Of a DNA stretch of 64,000 bases, positions 24,408 to 33,210 are shown in pieces; within the stretch, counting starts at the first letter, position 1, and each line of letters starts with the position of its first letter. The stretch is from Microbacterium enclense (GTDB lineage Bacteria > Actinomycetota > Actinomycetes > Actinomycetales > Microbacteriaceae). The notes beneath the pieces were generated by a model. It saw nothing but the letters and a program-made list of their open reading frames with translations, was not told the DNA's origin and made no database searches. A program made the position numbers and the translations under genes. Location: the NCBI GenBank assembly GCA_038182865.1, contig CP116226.1, forward strand, positions 3,286,001 to 3,350,000, given 5' to 3'.

Positions 24408-25190
24408 TCAGTCCACGCCCAGGAAGGATCGGTCGGTCAGCACGATCGGCCCATCTGCGGTGATCGCGACGGTGTGCTCCGAGTGAGCACCGCGGGAGCC
24501 GTCGGCGCTGCGGAGCGTCCACCCGTCGGGGTCGGTGACGAGCTCATCGGTGGTCTGCAGGAACCAGGGCTCGAGAGCGACGACCAGCCCAGCGCGCAGC
24601 GGGTAGCCTCGCCCGGCCTTTCCATCGTTGGCGACGTGCGGGTCGCCGTGCATCGTGCGGCCGACACCGTGTCCACCGAAGTCGGTGTTGATGCTGAGAC
24701 CCTCGGCGCGGGCGACGGCGGCGACCGCTGCGGAGATGTCGCCGATCTTGTGGCCGACGGTCGCGGCATCGATCGCCGCGGCGAGAGCCCGCTCGGTCGT
24801 GTCGATCAAGGCGAGGTCCTCCTCGCGGGGCGTGCCCACGACGAACGACACGGCCGAGTCGGCCACCCATCCGTCGACGGATGCCGCGAAGTCGAGCGAT
24901 ACGAGGTCACCGTCGCGCAGCACGTAGTCGTGGGGCAGCCCGTGGAGCACGGCGTCGTTGATCGACGTGCACAGCACCTTGCCGAAGGGGCTGGCCCCGA
25001 ACGACGGGTGGTAGTCGATATAGCAGGACTCGGCGCCCGCGGCGCGGATCATGTCGTGGGCGCGACGGTCGAGGTGGAGGAGGTTGGTGCCCACCTTGGT
25101 CTCGTCGCGCAGCGTGGCCAGCACCTCGGCGACAAAACGGCCGGCCGGCCGCATCGCCTCGATCTCGGCAGGGGTGCGCAGTTCGATCAT
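24408..25190 (-). CDS. map: Methionine aminopeptidase, type I
   Basis: Removes the initiator methionine from nascent proteins. The 260-residue type Ia enzyme has all five metal ligands: D100 (SLDFA), D111 (VADSAV), H174 (GGHGVGR), E207 (ALEPW) and E238 (SEHTVAI). It is inserted on the minus strand within an otherwise plus-strand ribosomal block. Actinobacteria often have a second map near secY-adk, so this may be one of two. The ATG at 25190 (MIELRTPAEIEAM) is preferred over an ATG 21 nt upstream. Confidence 0.94.
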   Translation of the reverse strand: MIELRTPAEIEAMRPAGRFVAEVLATLRDETKVGTNLLHLDRRAHDMIRAAGAESCYIDYHPSFGASPFGKVLCTSINDAVLHGLPHDYVLRDGDLVSLDFAASVDGWVADSAVSFVVGTPREEDLALIDTTERALAAAIDAATVGHKIGDISAAVAAVARAEGLSINTDFGGHGVGRTMHGDPHVANDGKAGRGYPLRAGLVVALEPWFLQTTDELVTDPDGWTLRSADGSRGAHSEHTVAITADGPIVLTDRSFLGVD

Positions 25191-25297
25191 CGGTGGTTCC
25201 CTTCGTCTCACCCATTCTCTCCGATTCCGCCCTCACCCCCGCCGCACTCCTGCGTCCCTCATAGCCGTCGCACAGTGTCGGTGCGTAGCCTCAATCC

Positions 25298-25789
25298 ATG
25301 GTGCTTCGCCGAGTGTTCCTCCGCTGGCTGTTCCCGGCAGCCTTCGTCCTGCCACTGTGGCTGTTCGTGGGCTGGGTCGTGTTCGCCGGCGGGAGCGGGT
25401 GGGCGCTGTTGTGGTTGCTCATCGCGGCACCGACGGTCTTCGTCTCGCAACTGATTCTCACGCTGCTCGTACGCACGAGGTCCAGCGTCCGGACGACGGG
25501 AGCTGTGTCGTGGCGAGACGTGGTGAGCCTCGGCGTGTGGCACGTGGTGATCGTGGCTCTCGGCTTCTATGACTCGCGTGCGTTCTTCGCGCTGCTCGCG
25601 CTCAGTGTCGTAGGCGCCCTCGTCCTGTTCTGGTCGTCCCTGTCGCAGCTGTGGAACGAGGCCCGCGGATCGGTGACCGTTCTTCACGCCCCGGACGGCA
25701 CGGCGTACATCCCGCCGGCGGCGGAGCGTCCGCGACCGCGCGTCGGAGGCGACGTCATCGTCGTGCCGGAGAGCCGCCCCCGGGACTGA
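25298..25789 (+). CDS. Small four-TM membrane protein of unknown function
   Basis: A 163-residue integral membrane protein with hydrophobic segments at about 9-32, 36-58, 73-92 and 95-113. A hydrophilic tail follows (APDGTAYIPPAAERPRPRVGGDVIVVPE). I see no catalytic or transporter motif; relatives in this family of bacteria carry vague 'MFS permease' labels, but the protein is far too short for a full MFS transporter. The ATG lies 6 nt after TAGCCT (25286-25291), and the promoter is divergent from map. Confidence 0.75.
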   Translation: MVLRRVFLRWLFPAAFVLPLWLFVGWVVFAGGSGWALLWLLIAAPTVFVSQLILTLLVRTRSSVRTTGAVSWRDVVSLGVWHVVIVALGFYDSRAFFALLALSVVGALVLFWSSLSQLWNEARGSVTVLHAPDGTAYIPPAAERPRPRVGGDVIVVPESRPRD

Positions 25790-25818
25790 GCCGGTTTGGT
25801 GCGCGTCGCGCGCCGTGG

Positions 25819-25948
25819 CAGAATAGGCGTTTGTGCCCTGACCGGCTCTGCCTCAGGGGAGTCCCGCCGCATCCGCGGCCTCGGGCACGCCTCACCTTTT
25901 CCCTCTTATCGTGCGATCGACCTGTGGCGGTCGCAGGAAGTGATGATC
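25819..25948 (+). promoter_or_regulatory. rplS promoter and structured leader
   Basis: The TGGCAGAATAG sequence at 25816-25826 is identical to that before rpsP; the -10 is CAGAAT (25819-25824). The leader is about 118 nt, nearly the same length as that of rpsP. In it GTGCCC (25832-25837) can pair with GGGCAC (25884-25889), and CCCTGA with TCAGGG inside as an alternative. A CGACC/GGTCG hairpin sits just before the AGGAAG ribosome binding site. It looks like a ribosomal-protein regulatory leader. Confidence 0.45.
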
Positions 25949-26296
25949 ATGCAGATCCTCGACTCCGTCGACGCGGCCTCGCTCCGCTCCGACATCCCCC
26001 CCTTCGCTCCCGGCGACACCGTCAAGGTGCACGTCAACATCACCGAAGGCAACCGCTCGCGCATCCAGGTGTTCCAGGGCGTCGTCATCGGCCGCTCGGG
26101 CGACGGCGTGCGCGAGACCTTCTGCGTCCGCAAGGTCAGCTTCCAGGTCGGCGTCGAGCGCACCTTCCCGGTTCACAGCCCCGTGATCGACCACATCGAG
26201 GTCGTCACGCGCGGTGACGTGCGTCGCGCCAAGCTGTACTACCTGCGGAACCTCCGCGGCAAGAAGGCCAAGATCAAGGAGAAGCGCGACCGCTGA
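25949..26296 (+). CDS. rplS: 50S ribosomal protein L19
   Basis: A 115-residue L19 located at the 30S-50S interface. It begins MQILDSVDAASLRSDIPPFAPGDTVKVHV and ends with the basic LYYLRNLRGKKAKIKEK. Three candidate starts lie close together (GTG 25940, ATG 25943, ATG 25949). The last is chosen because AGGAAG at 25935-25940 is then 8 nt away. A strong terminator follows 12 nt after the stop. Confidence 0.95.
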   Translation: MQILDSVDAASLRSDIPPFAPGDTVKVHVNITEGNRSRIQVFQGVVIGRSGDGVRETFCVRKVSFQVGVERTFPVHSPVIDHIEVVTRGDVRRAKLYYLRNLRGKKAKIKEKRDR

Positions 26297-26307
26297 GTCC
26301 GCTCTCT

Positions 26308-26346
26308 CGAACGCCCCGTGGCCAGCCACGGGGCGTTCGGTGTTTT
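26308..26346 (+). terminator. Strong intrinsic terminator after rplS
   Basis: CGAACGCCCCGTGG (26308-26321) pairs perfectly with CCACGGGGCGTTCG (26326-26339), followed by GTGTTTT. A 14-bp GC-rich stem with a short T-run, it separates rplS from lepB. Confidence 0.85.
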
Positions 26347-26375
26347 CACGGGGCCGCCGTCGGGCACGGGGCCCT

Positions 26376-26414
26376 CGATGTGCGACCCTTGTTCGTGCGG
26401 TTCTCCGATGTGCG
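26376..26414 (+). repeat. Direct repeat CGATGTGCG upstream of lepB
   Basis: CGATGTGCG occurs at 26376-26384 and 26406-26414, exactly 30 bp apart (about three helical turns), ending 23 bp before the lepB start. The spacing would suit a dimeric activator. No protein can be assigned. Confidence 0.35.
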
Positions 26415-26437
26415 GCGAGCCCGGTGAAGGATCTGCA

Positions 26438-27190
26438 ATGAACGACCAGACCGCGTCGGCCCCGGATGCCACGGCGTCCGCCCCCTCGAATCGTCGGCGA
26501 CGCGGCTGGGGAGCGTTTTTGCGCGACATCCTCGTCATCGTCCTCATCGCCTTGGTCGTGTCGTTCCTCGTCAAGACCTTCGTCGTCCGGTCGTTCTACA
26601 TCCCGTCCGCCTCGATGAACAACACGCTCATCGAGCAGGATCGCATCCTGGTCGACGAGCTGACGCCGCGCTTCGGTGACTACTCCCGAGGCGACGTCGT
26701 CGTGTTCCGCGACCCGGGCGGGTGGCTTCCGGTCTCCACCCAGCCGTCGCGTCCCCCTCTCGAAGAGGGTGCCGATTGGGTGCTGTCGCTGTTCGGCCTC
26801 TCCGCCCCCGACAGTGACGACCACCTCATCAAGCGGGTGATCGGCACGCCCGGCGACCACGTCGTGTGCTGTAACGCGCTGGGCCAGACCTCTGTGAACG
26901 GCGTGCCCCTCGACGAGCCGTACGTGAAGCTGTCTCCGGGGGCGACCGCCCCCAACCCGGTCCCCTACGACATCACCGTCCCCGACGGTTCGCTCTGGGT
27001 GCTGGGGGACAATCGCAACAGCTCGAAGGACTCGCGGTTCAACCAGGAGCAGCCCGGGCACGGTTTCGTCCCGATCGACAATGTGGTCGGACGCGCGTTC
27101 CTCATCACCTGGCCCTTCTCGCGGTTCGGCCTGATCGACTTCCACCACAACGTCTTCGCGGGGGTGCCCGCGCCCGAGGCCGCGCCGTGA
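26438..27190 (+). CDS. lepB: Signal peptidase I
   Basis: A membrane serine protease that cleaves Sec and Tat signal peptides. The 250-residue protein has a cytoplasmic basic N-terminus (NRRRRGWG), one TM segment (about 29-50), the nucleophile S59 in IPSASM, and the general base K132 in HLIKRVIGTPGD. The late box GDNRNSSKDSR is also present. The ATG at 26438 has GAAGGA 5-6 nt upstream. The stop overlaps the rnhB GTG by 4 bp. Confidence 0.95.
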   Translation: MNDQTASAPDATASAPSNRRRRGWGAFLRDILVIVLIALVVSFLVKTFVVRSFYIPSASMNNTLIEQDRILVDELTPRFGDYSRGDVVVFRDPGGWLPVSTQPSRPPLEEGADWVLSLFGLSAPDSDDHLIKRVIGTPGDHVVCCNALGQTSVNGVPLDEPYVKLSPGATAPNPVPYDITVPDGSLWVLGDNRNSSKDSRFNQEQPGHGFVPIDNVVGRAFLITWPFSRFGLIDFHHNVFAGVPAPEAAP

Positions 27191-27840
27191 TCGAGCCGAC
27201 CCTCAGCCTGGAACGTCGGCTGCTCAGGGAGCACGCTCTCGTGATCGCGTGCGACGAGGTCGGCCGCGGCGCTCTGGCGGGACCGGTCGCCGTCGGCGCC
27301 GCGGTGATCGATCCCTCTCGTTCGCGCAAGCGGGTGCCCCCGGGGCTGCGCGACTCGAAGCTCGTCCCCGAAGCGCGCCGGCCCGAGGTCGCCGCGCGCG
27401 CCGCGGCGTTCGTTCAGCACAGCGCCGTGGGGTGGGCGAGCTCCGAGGAGATCGACGAGGTCGGGATCATCCGCGCCCTGGGGCTGGCCGCCGTCCGTGC
27501 GATCGCGGATCTGCGCGCGCACGGCGTCGTGCCCGAGGACGCGCTCGTGATCCTCGACGGAAACCACGACTACATCACTCCCGCCGGTGAAGCGGGACTC
27601 CGTGTCCGCCCGATCGTGAAGGCCGATCGCGACTGCGCGAGTGCGGCGGCGGCATCCGTCATCGCCAAGGTCGCTCGCGACACGGTGATGACCTTTCTCC
27701 ACGACGATCTCCCGGCGTACGGCTGGGCACGCAACAAGGGATACGCGAGCCTCGATCACCGCGAGGCCATCTCCGTGCACGGCATGAGCGTCCATCACCG
27801 CCACTCCTGGGCGATCGCTGCGGCGCCGACGCTGTTCTGA
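27187..27840 (+). CDS. rnhB: Ribonuclease HII
   Basis: Cleaves RNA in RNA-DNA hybrids and excises misincorporated ribonucleotides. The 217-residue protein carries the catalytic DEVGRGALAGPV motif (D23, E24), the DSKLVPE loop and the ILDGNHDY acidic block. The C-terminal KVARDTVM and KGYASLDHREAI segments are also seen. The GTG start overlaps lepB by 4 bp; lepB-rnhB coupling is common in actinobacteria. Confidence 0.95.
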   Translation: MIEPTLSLERRLLREHALVIACDEVGRGALAGPVAVGAAVIDPSRSRKRVPPGLRDSKLVPEARRPEVAARAAAFVQHSAVGWASSEEIDEVGIIRALGLAAVRAIADLRAHGVVPEDALVILDGNHDYITPAGEAGLRVRPIVKADRDCASAAAASVIAKVARDTVMTFLHDDLPAYGWARNKGYASLDHREAISVHGMSVHHRHSWAIAAAPTLF

Positions 27841-27918
27841 TCGAGACGCACGCAGGACGCGCCCGGCCGTCTCCGCCGTGCGGCCGGGGGGACGCCGCGC
27901 GCCTAGGATGGGATGACC

Positions 27919-28242
27919 ATGGATGACGACGTCTTCGAGGATTACGACCGCGAACTCGAACTGGCCCTGTACCGCGAGTATCGCGACGTCGTGCAGCAGT
28001 TCCAGTATGTGATCGAGACCGAACGCCGGTTCTATCTGGCCAACGACGTCAACGTCGTCCGCCGTGACACCGAGCACGACTTCTACTTCGAGATCTCGAT
28101 GTCGGACGTGTGGGTGTGGGACATCTACCGGGCGGACCGTTTCGTGAAGTCGGTGCGCGTGCTCACGTTCAAGGACGTCAACGTCGAGGAGCTCTCACGC
28201 CGCGATTTCCAGCTCCCTGAAGAGCTCTCACTCGACAACTGA
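27919..28242 (+). CDS. DUF2469 family protein
   Basis: A 107-residue acidic cytoplasmic protein (MDDDVFEDYDRELELALYRE) from an actinobacteria-specific family of unknown function, always found between rnhB and yraN. It contains the conserved VIETERRFYLAN and MSDVWVWDIYR segments. TAGGAT at 27904-27909 lies 9 nt before the ATG at 27919. An ATG at 27913 would add two residues but sits only 3 nt after the -10, so the later start is preferred. Confidence 0.85.
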   Translation: MDDDVFEDYDRELELALYREYRDVVQQFQYVIETERRFYLANDVNVVRRDTEHDFYFEISMSDVWVWDIYRADRFVKSVRVLTFKDVNVEELSRRDFQLPEELSLDN

Positions 28243-28368
28243 GCGGTGGGCGCCGGAGGTTCGACCGTCCGGGCGATCCTCCTCCACAAGCGCTCATTCG
28301 GGTGATCCGTCCCCGGAACGGTCCGCTGCCACGACGGACACCGGCGACCGGATGCCACGCTCTCGGGC

Positions 28369-28731
28369 ATGGCAGCGAAAGATGACCTCGGACGAGCCGG
28401 CGAAGACCGCGCCGTCGCTCACCTCCAGCGGAGCGGCTATCGCATTCTGGACAGGAATTGGCGGTGTCCGCAGGGAGAGATCGACATCGTGGCCGACCAC
28501 CACGGCGCCCTCGTGGTGATCGAGGTGAAGACCCGCACGAGCGAGGCCTTCGGCCACCCCTTCGAGGCCATCGATCAGCGGAAGGCGGCCCGGTTGTGGC
28601 GTCTTGCGATGGCGTGGATGGCCGAGCACCCCGATGATGCACGAGGGCGGCGTCTGCGAATCGACGCGATCGCCCTCACCGGCGCGGAGCCCGCCACCGC
28701 GCGACTCGAACATCTCGAGGACGCGCTGTGA
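28369..28731 (+). CDS. YraN/UPF0102 family endonuclease-like protein
   Basis: A 120-residue protein with the nuclease-like core of the YraN family: GRAGEDRAVAHL near the N-terminus, then EID (37-39) and IEVKTR (51-56) supplying the D-ExK pattern of PD-(D/E)XK nucleases. Activity is not established for the family. Its TGA overlaps the GTG of the comM-like gene by 4 bp. The order yraN-comM-dprA is conserved in actinobacteria and points to DNA handling. Confidence 0.88.
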   Translation: MAAKDDLGRAGEDRAVAHLQRSGYRILDRNWRCPQGEIDIVADHHGALVVIEVKTRTSEAFGHPFEAIDQRKAARLWRLAMAWMAEHPDDARGRRLRIDAIALTGAEPATARLEHLEDAL

Positions 28732-30251
28732 CGGTGGCGCGCACGTGGGCGGTGGCTCTGTCGGGACTGCGCGGTGACCTCGTCGAGGTCGAGGCCGACC
28801 TGTCCCAGCAGACCCCGGAGTTCTCCATCATCGGCCTTCCCGACAAGGCTCTCGGCGAGGCTGGTCGTCGCGTCCGCAACGCGTGCGCGAACCGCGCGCT
28901 CGATCTCCCCAAGCGCCGGATCACGGTGAACCTCTCACCCGCGAGCCTGCCGAAGCGCGGTTCGGGGTTCGACGTCGCGATCGCCGTGGCGGCACTGGCG
29001 ACGACCGGCTTGATGGAGTCCACCCGCGTCGCGACGACGGTGCATATCGGCGAGCTCGGTCTCGACGGTCGGCTTCGTCCGGTCCCGGGCGTTCTTCCGG
29101 CCGTGGTCGCGGCGCACCGCGCCGGCCTCCGCCGCGTCGTGGTTCCCGCAGCCAACGCGGACGAAGCGATGCTCGTCGACGGCATGGACGTGTGCGCGGC
29201 GACCTGCCTGGCTGAGGTCGTCCGGTGGCACGGAGGCGTCTGCGAGGCGCCGGATCTCGAGCCTGTCCTCCCCTCGGCAGCTCCGCAGGCCGATGGTCCT
29301 CCGCTCGAGCTCGCCGACGTGGTCGGACAACCGGACGCGGTGGACGCGCTCGTGGTCGCCGCAGCCGGTGGGCATCACATCCTCATGAGCGGACCGCCCG
29401 GCGCCGGCAAGACGATGCTGGCGCGGCGGCTTCCCGGCATCCTTCCCGACCTCGACGATGAGGCAGCGCTCTCGGTCGCGTCGGTGCGTTCCCTGTCCGG
29501 GGAGACGGTGGTGCGCCTCTCGCGGACCCCGCCCTTCGAGAGCCCGCATCACGGTGCGAGTGCGGCGGCTCTCATCGGCGGCGGATCGGGCGTGGTGCGC
29601 CCGGGGGCCATCGCGCGCGCGAGCGACGGCGTCCTCTTCCTCGACGAAGGTGGCGAGTTCCCCGCCTCGGTGCTCGACGCCCTGCGACAACCCCTCGAAA
29701 GCGGGGTGATCCACCTGCATCGGTCCGGGGTCGCGGCGACGTATCCCGCCCGATTCCAGCTCGTGGTCGCCACGAATCCCTGCCCCTGTGGGCAGTACGG
29801 AGTCCCGGGAGGAGCCTGCGAGTGCGCTCCCCAGGCCATTCGCCGATATACCCGCCGCCTCTCGGGACCACTCCTCGACCGCATCGATATCGACCTGCGG
29901 CTCCAGCGCGTCTCTGCGGCGCGACGCGAGGATGAGACCACGACGGTCACGACGCGACACGCGCGGGAGATCGTGAGTGCGGCGCGAGCTCGCGCCGCAC
30001 GACGCTGGGCCGAAACGCCGTGGTCACGTAACGCGGATGTTCCCGGTACGTGGTTGCGCGGACCCGCCGCGCCCGCGCCGGAGGTGCTCCGCCCCTTGGA
30101 CACCGCGCTCCGGCGCGGTGCACTGACGCTTCGCGGATACGACCGACTGCTGCGGGTCGCGTGGACGGTTTCCGACATCGCAGAACACGACGCGATGACC
30201 GTCGACGACGTCGGGCGGGCACTGTACCTGCGGCGGGGGATGAGCGCGTGA
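28728..30251 (+). CDS. YifB/ComM family Mg-chelatase-like AAA+ ATPase
   Basis: A 507-residue protein with an N-terminal Lon-like/ChlI fold and the AAA+ core: Walker A GPPGAGKT within SGPPGAGKTMLARRLPGILPD near 221-229, FLDEGGEF as Walker B, and a zinc-like CPCGQYG...CECAP cluster. In competent bacteria ComM is a hexameric helicase that promotes branch migration during integration of transforming DNA. It is coupled to dprA by a 4-bp overlap. Known family; natural competence of this organism is not shown. Confidence 0.92.
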   Translation: MTVARTWAVALSGLRGDLVEVEADLSQQTPEFSIIGLPDKALGEAGRRVRNACANRALDLPKRRITVNLSPASLPKRGSGFDVAIAVAALATTGLMESTRVATTVHIGELGLDGRLRPVPGVLPAVVAAHRAGLRRVVVPAANADEAMLVDGMDVCAATCLAEVVRWHGGVCEAPDLEPVLPSAAPQADGPPLELADVVGQPDAVDALVVAAAGGHHILMSGPPGAGKTMLARRLPGILPDLDDEAALSVASVRSLSGETVVRLSRTPPFESPHHGASAAALIGGGSGVVRPGAIARASDGVLFLDEGGEFPASVLDALRQPLESGVIHLHRSGVAATYPARFQLVVATNPCPCGQYGVPGGACECAPQAIRRYTRRLSGPLLDRIDIDLRLQRVSAARREDETTTVTTRHAREIVSAARARAARRWAETPWSRNADVPGTWLRGPAAPAPEVLRPLDTALRRGALTLRGYDRLLRVAWTVSDIAEHDAMTVDDVGRALYLRRGMSA

Positions 30252-31411
30252 CACTTCCTGAGCTGTCGCGCGACGTGGCGCGGGCGGTGCTCGCGCCGAT
30301 CGGTGGCGGGCCGCCGGGCGGGGAGATCGAGGCCTATGCGCGCGTCGTCTGGAACGTCATCGCGGAGCCTGGGGACGGAACGGCGGGCGCTTTGATCGCG
30401 GCGGTAGGCCCCGCAGAGGCTCTGCGCATCGCGTCGACGCCGGCCGACGACGAGTGGCACGAGGCCCGTGCTCGCTGGACGCCGCGTCTGCGGCCCGAGG
30501 CCGTCCGCGCCTCGCTGGCCGCCGCGGGGCGTGCGGGGGCGCAGCTGGTCGTGCCGGGGAACCCCCGGTGGCCCACACGCGTCGACGACCTCGGCGTGCA
30601 CGCGCCGATCGCACTGTGGGTGCGCGGGTCGGCAGACGCGAATGCCACGGCGGCCGTCGCCATCGTCGGGGCGCGCGCGGCGACCGCGTACGGCGAAGGA
30701 GTCACCGCCAATCTCGCTGCCGAGCTGAGCGGTTCGGGGGTCGCCGTCGTGTCCGGGGCGGCGTACGGCATCGACGGTGCCGCCCATCGAGCCGCTCTCT
30801 CCGCGGGAGGAAAGACGATCGCCTTCCTGGCAGGAGGTGTCGATCGCCCCTACCCTCGTGGGCACGAGGGACTGCTGACGCGGATCGCGGATACCGGCGC
30901 CGTGTGGAGCGAGACGCCGTGCGGGGCGAGTCCTACGAAGTGGCGATTCCTCTCCCGCAACAGACTGATCGCCGCCATGGCCGACGCTGTCGTCGTCGTC
31001 GAGGCGGGATGGAGAAGTGGCTCGCTGAACACGGCGGCGCACGCCGCGACCCTCGGTCGAGCGCTCGGAGCGGTGCCCGGGCCGATCACGTCAGCGGCGT
31101 CAGCCGGCTGTCACCGCATCCTGCGGGAGTACGACGGGGTGTGCGTGACGTCGGCGGACGACGTGCGGGAGATGCTCGGTGACCGTCACGCGATACCCGA
31201 GGAGACCGAGTCCCTACGGTGGGCAGGTCGAACCGACGATTCGACGCGTGTGCTCGACGCGTTGTCGAGACGGGTCGGACGAGAGCCGGAGGAGATCGCC
31301 CGTCGCAGTGGACTGGCTCCTGCTCAGGTGCGGACGCTGCTCGGCCTCGCCGAGCTCGCCGGTCGCGCGGCCCGAGACGACGACGGCGGATGGCGCGCCG
31401 CGGGGTCGTGA
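30248..31411 (+). CDS. dprA: DNA-processing protein DprA
   Basis: A single-strand DNA-binding, RecA-loading protein needed for transformation in other bacteria. The 387-residue protein has the Rossmann-type DprA core with VAIVGARAAT, SGAAYGIDGAAHRAAL, AGGVDRPYPRGHEGL and SRNRLIAAMADAVVVVEAGWRSGSLNTA. It ends in a winged-helix-like region (LSRRVGREPEEIARRSGLAPAQVRTLLGLAELAG). The GTG start overlaps the ComM gene by 4 bp. Confidence 0.94.
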   Translation: MTLPELSRDVARAVLAPIGGGPPGGEIEAYARVVWNVIAEPGDGTAGALIAAVGPAEALRIASTPADDEWHEARARWTPRLRPEAVRASLAAAGRAGAQLVVPGNPRWPTRVDDLGVHAPIALWVRGSADANATAAVAIVGARAATAYGEGVTANLAAELSGSGVAVVSGAAYGIDGAAHRAALSAGGKTIAFLAGGVDRPYPRGHEGLLTRIADTGAVWSETPCGASPTKWRFLSRNRLIAAMADAVVVVEAGWRSGSLNTAAHAATLGRALGAVPGPITSAASAGCHRILREYDGVCVTSADDVREMLGDRHAIPEETESLRWAGRTDDSTRVLDALSRRVGREPEEIARRSGLAPAQVRTLLGLAELAGRAARDDDGGWRAAGS

Positions 31412-31515
31412 GACAGGTCCCGGATGACGCGCAGGCGCCACCAGGGACGGCGCGCCTTCGCGCCCCTGCGCGCGCCGTCCCCCGCGTGGTGTCTGTGCGG
31501 GGCAGGCTAGATCCC

Positions 31516-32421
31516 ATGCGCATCTCCGCCGCCGCCGAGGCGTTCCTGGCGCACCTGGCCACGGTCCGGAGGCTGTCCCCGGCGACCGTGCGCGCTTACA
31601 GCTCGGATCTCTCTGATCTTTCCCACTCGACGGGGGACAAGCCGATCCGCGAGATCGACATCGACACCCTGCGCGAGTGGCAGTGGGCGGCGACCACCGC
31701 CGGACTGTCGAAAGCGACCGCCGCGCGCCGAACGTCAGCGGTTCGCGCGTTCCTGTCATGGGCGCACGAAGAGGGGCTCATCGACGCCGATCCTTCTCCG
31801 CGTCTCGTCGCCCCCAAAAGGGGCCGTACGTTGCCGGTGGTCGCCACGACCACGGCGCTGGAAGACGTCCTGGTCGCCGCCGAGGAGCGCGCGGCATCGG
31901 GTGACGCTGTCGAGCTCCGCGATCACGCGCTGCTCGAGATCCTCTACGGCTCCGGTGCGCGCGTGTCGGAGGTCTGCGGGTTGGACGTCGACGACATCGA
32001 TCGAGACAATCGCACGTTGCGCGTCCGCGGCAAGGGCGACAAAGAGCGCGTCGTACCGTTCGGCGCCCCCGCCGACCGGGCTCTCGAGGCCTATCTCGTC
32101 CGCGGTCGGCCGGTGCTCCGCGTCCGCGGCGACGCGACGGACTCCCGGGCTGTGTTCTTCGGTGCGAAAGGCGCGCGACTGGGCCCGCGCGCCGTCCACG
32201 CGCTGGTGTCGAGAGTGGTCGCGCCCGTGGTGGGTTCCGAGGTCCTCGGCCCGCACGCGCTCCGACACTCGGCGGCGACCCATCTGCTCGACGGGGGAGC
32301 GGACCTGCGTACCGTGCAAGAAATCCTGGGACACGCGAGTCTCGGCACCACGCAGATCTACACGCATGTCTCGGGCGAGCGGCTGCGCGAGGCGTATCGC
32401 CTTGCTCATCCGCGCGCCTGA
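31516..32421 (+). CDS. xerC: Tyrosine recombinase XerC
   Basis: Resolves chromosome dimers at dif with a second recombinase. The 301-residue protein has an N-terminal SAM-like DNA-binding domain (about 1-95) and the catalytic residues R149, K173, H247, R250, H273 and nucleophile Y282 (HALRH...LGHASLGTTQIYTHV). The position after dprA and before rpsB is the normal actinobacterial location, which argues against a phage integrase. The ATG at 31516 is preceded by CTAGATCCC. Confidence 0.93.
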   Translation: MRISAAAEAFLAHLATVRRLSPATVRAYSSDLSDLSHSTGDKPIREIDIDTLREWQWAATTAGLSKATAARRTSAVRAFLSWAHEEGLIDADPSPRLVAPKRGRTLPVVATTTALEDVLVAAEERAASGDAVELRDHALLEILYGSGARVSEVCGLDVDDIDRDNRTLRVRGKGDKERVVPFGAPADRALEAYLVRGRPVLRVRGDATDSRAVFFGAKGARLGPRAVHALVSRVVAPVVGSEVLGPHALRHSAATHLLDGGADLRTVQEILGHASLGTTQIYTHVSGERLREAYRLAHPRA

Positions 32422-32547
32422 CGAGGAGAAGTGCCCGCGGTGGGAGTCCCGAGTGCGCTCGCACGTGCGGCTTGGTCAGTGATCCGCCCACGCGCCCGCG
32501 GCATCCGGCGTAGCGTCTCCCTGGTCTCCGGTCGTAGCGTGGGTGGT

Positions 32548-33165
32548 GTGAACCGTGTCGTGACCGCTGCATCGGGCGTGGGTGCGCTGGCCATCGTCCT
32601 GTCTGCATGTGCCTTCGCGCCTCAACCGACGGTGACGCGTCTGCCCCCGGGCGTCGCGGGGTCCGCTCCCGTCCCCACGGTGACGGTGCCCGCACCCTCG
32701 GTCGTGCCTGTCGAGCCCTCGGCGACATCGGTGCCCGCGCCGTCTGCGTCCTCGAGGGAAAGCACCGCTGACGGTGACCTCGTCACCTGCGCGGAGGGGG
32801 AGTCGTACTCGATCTCCGGCAGTGAGCGGACCGTGCGGGTCGAGGGCTCGTGCGCACAGCTGTCCGTCTCCGGCAACGCGCTGACCGTCGACGCATCGGC
32901 TGCGAGCATCCAGACCCTCTCGATCGCAGGCGACCGCGTTCGCGTCGACGCTGCGGCCATCACCGCCCTCTCCGTCCAGGGCAACGACGCATCCGTGACG
33001 TCTGCCGCGGCGATCGGGAGCATCGATGTCAGCGGGGATCGCACCCAGGTGACCGCCGTCGCGGCCATCGCGTCGGTCGCGATCCGTGGGCAGGACAACG
33101 TCGTCCGCGCCGGTGGCGGCATCGGCGACACCACCATCGAGGGACGAGGCAACCAGGTGGGGTGA
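32548..33165 (+). CDS. DUF3060-like lipoprotein
   Basis: A 205-residue exported protein. The signal peptide (VNRVVTAASGVGALAIVL) ends in the lipobox LSAC. A Pro/Ser/Val linker of about 60 residues follows, then a beta-helix-like domain. That domain is built of repeating short strands (VRVEGSCAQLSVSG, LTVDASAASIQTLSIAG, VRVDAAAITALSVQG, and others), as in DUF3060. The GTG at 32548 lies 7 nt after TAGCGT (32535-32540); the longer upstream frame lacks a signal peptide at its start. Function unknown. Confidence 0.78.
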   Translation: MNRVVTAASGVGALAIVLSACAFAPQPTVTRLPPGVAGSAPVPTVTVPAPSVVPVEPSATSVPAPSASSRESTADGDLVTCAEGESYSISGSERTVRVEGSCAQLSVSGNALTVDASAASIQTLSIAGDRVRVDAAAITALSVQGNDASVTSAAAIGSIDVSGDRTQVTAVAAIASVAIRGQDNVVRAGGGIGDTTIEGRGNQVG

Positions 33166-33188
33166 CGTCGGCCACGTGCGGGCACTTG

Positions 33189-33210
33189 TGCCGTGCTCAA
33201 CAGCACGGCA
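33189..33210. terminator. Hairpin at the convergent end of the DUF3060 and M23 genes
   Basis: TGCCGTGCT (33189-33197) pairs with AGCACGGCA (33202-33210), 9 bp with loop CAAC. It straddles the stop of the minus-strand M23 gene. There is no T-run. A possible bidirectional terminator. Confidence 0.45.

Noticed and set aside
28728..31411. Magnesium chelatase or cobalamin/chlorophyll gene cluster
   Set aside because: The ATPase is of the YifB/ComM type, coupled to yraN and dprA; no chelatase subunits H or D are present.
31516..32421. Tyrosine recombinase as a sign of a prophage or integrative element
   Set aside because: It is XerC in its usual place between dprA and rpsB, with no attachment-site repeats, tRNA or phage genes nearby.
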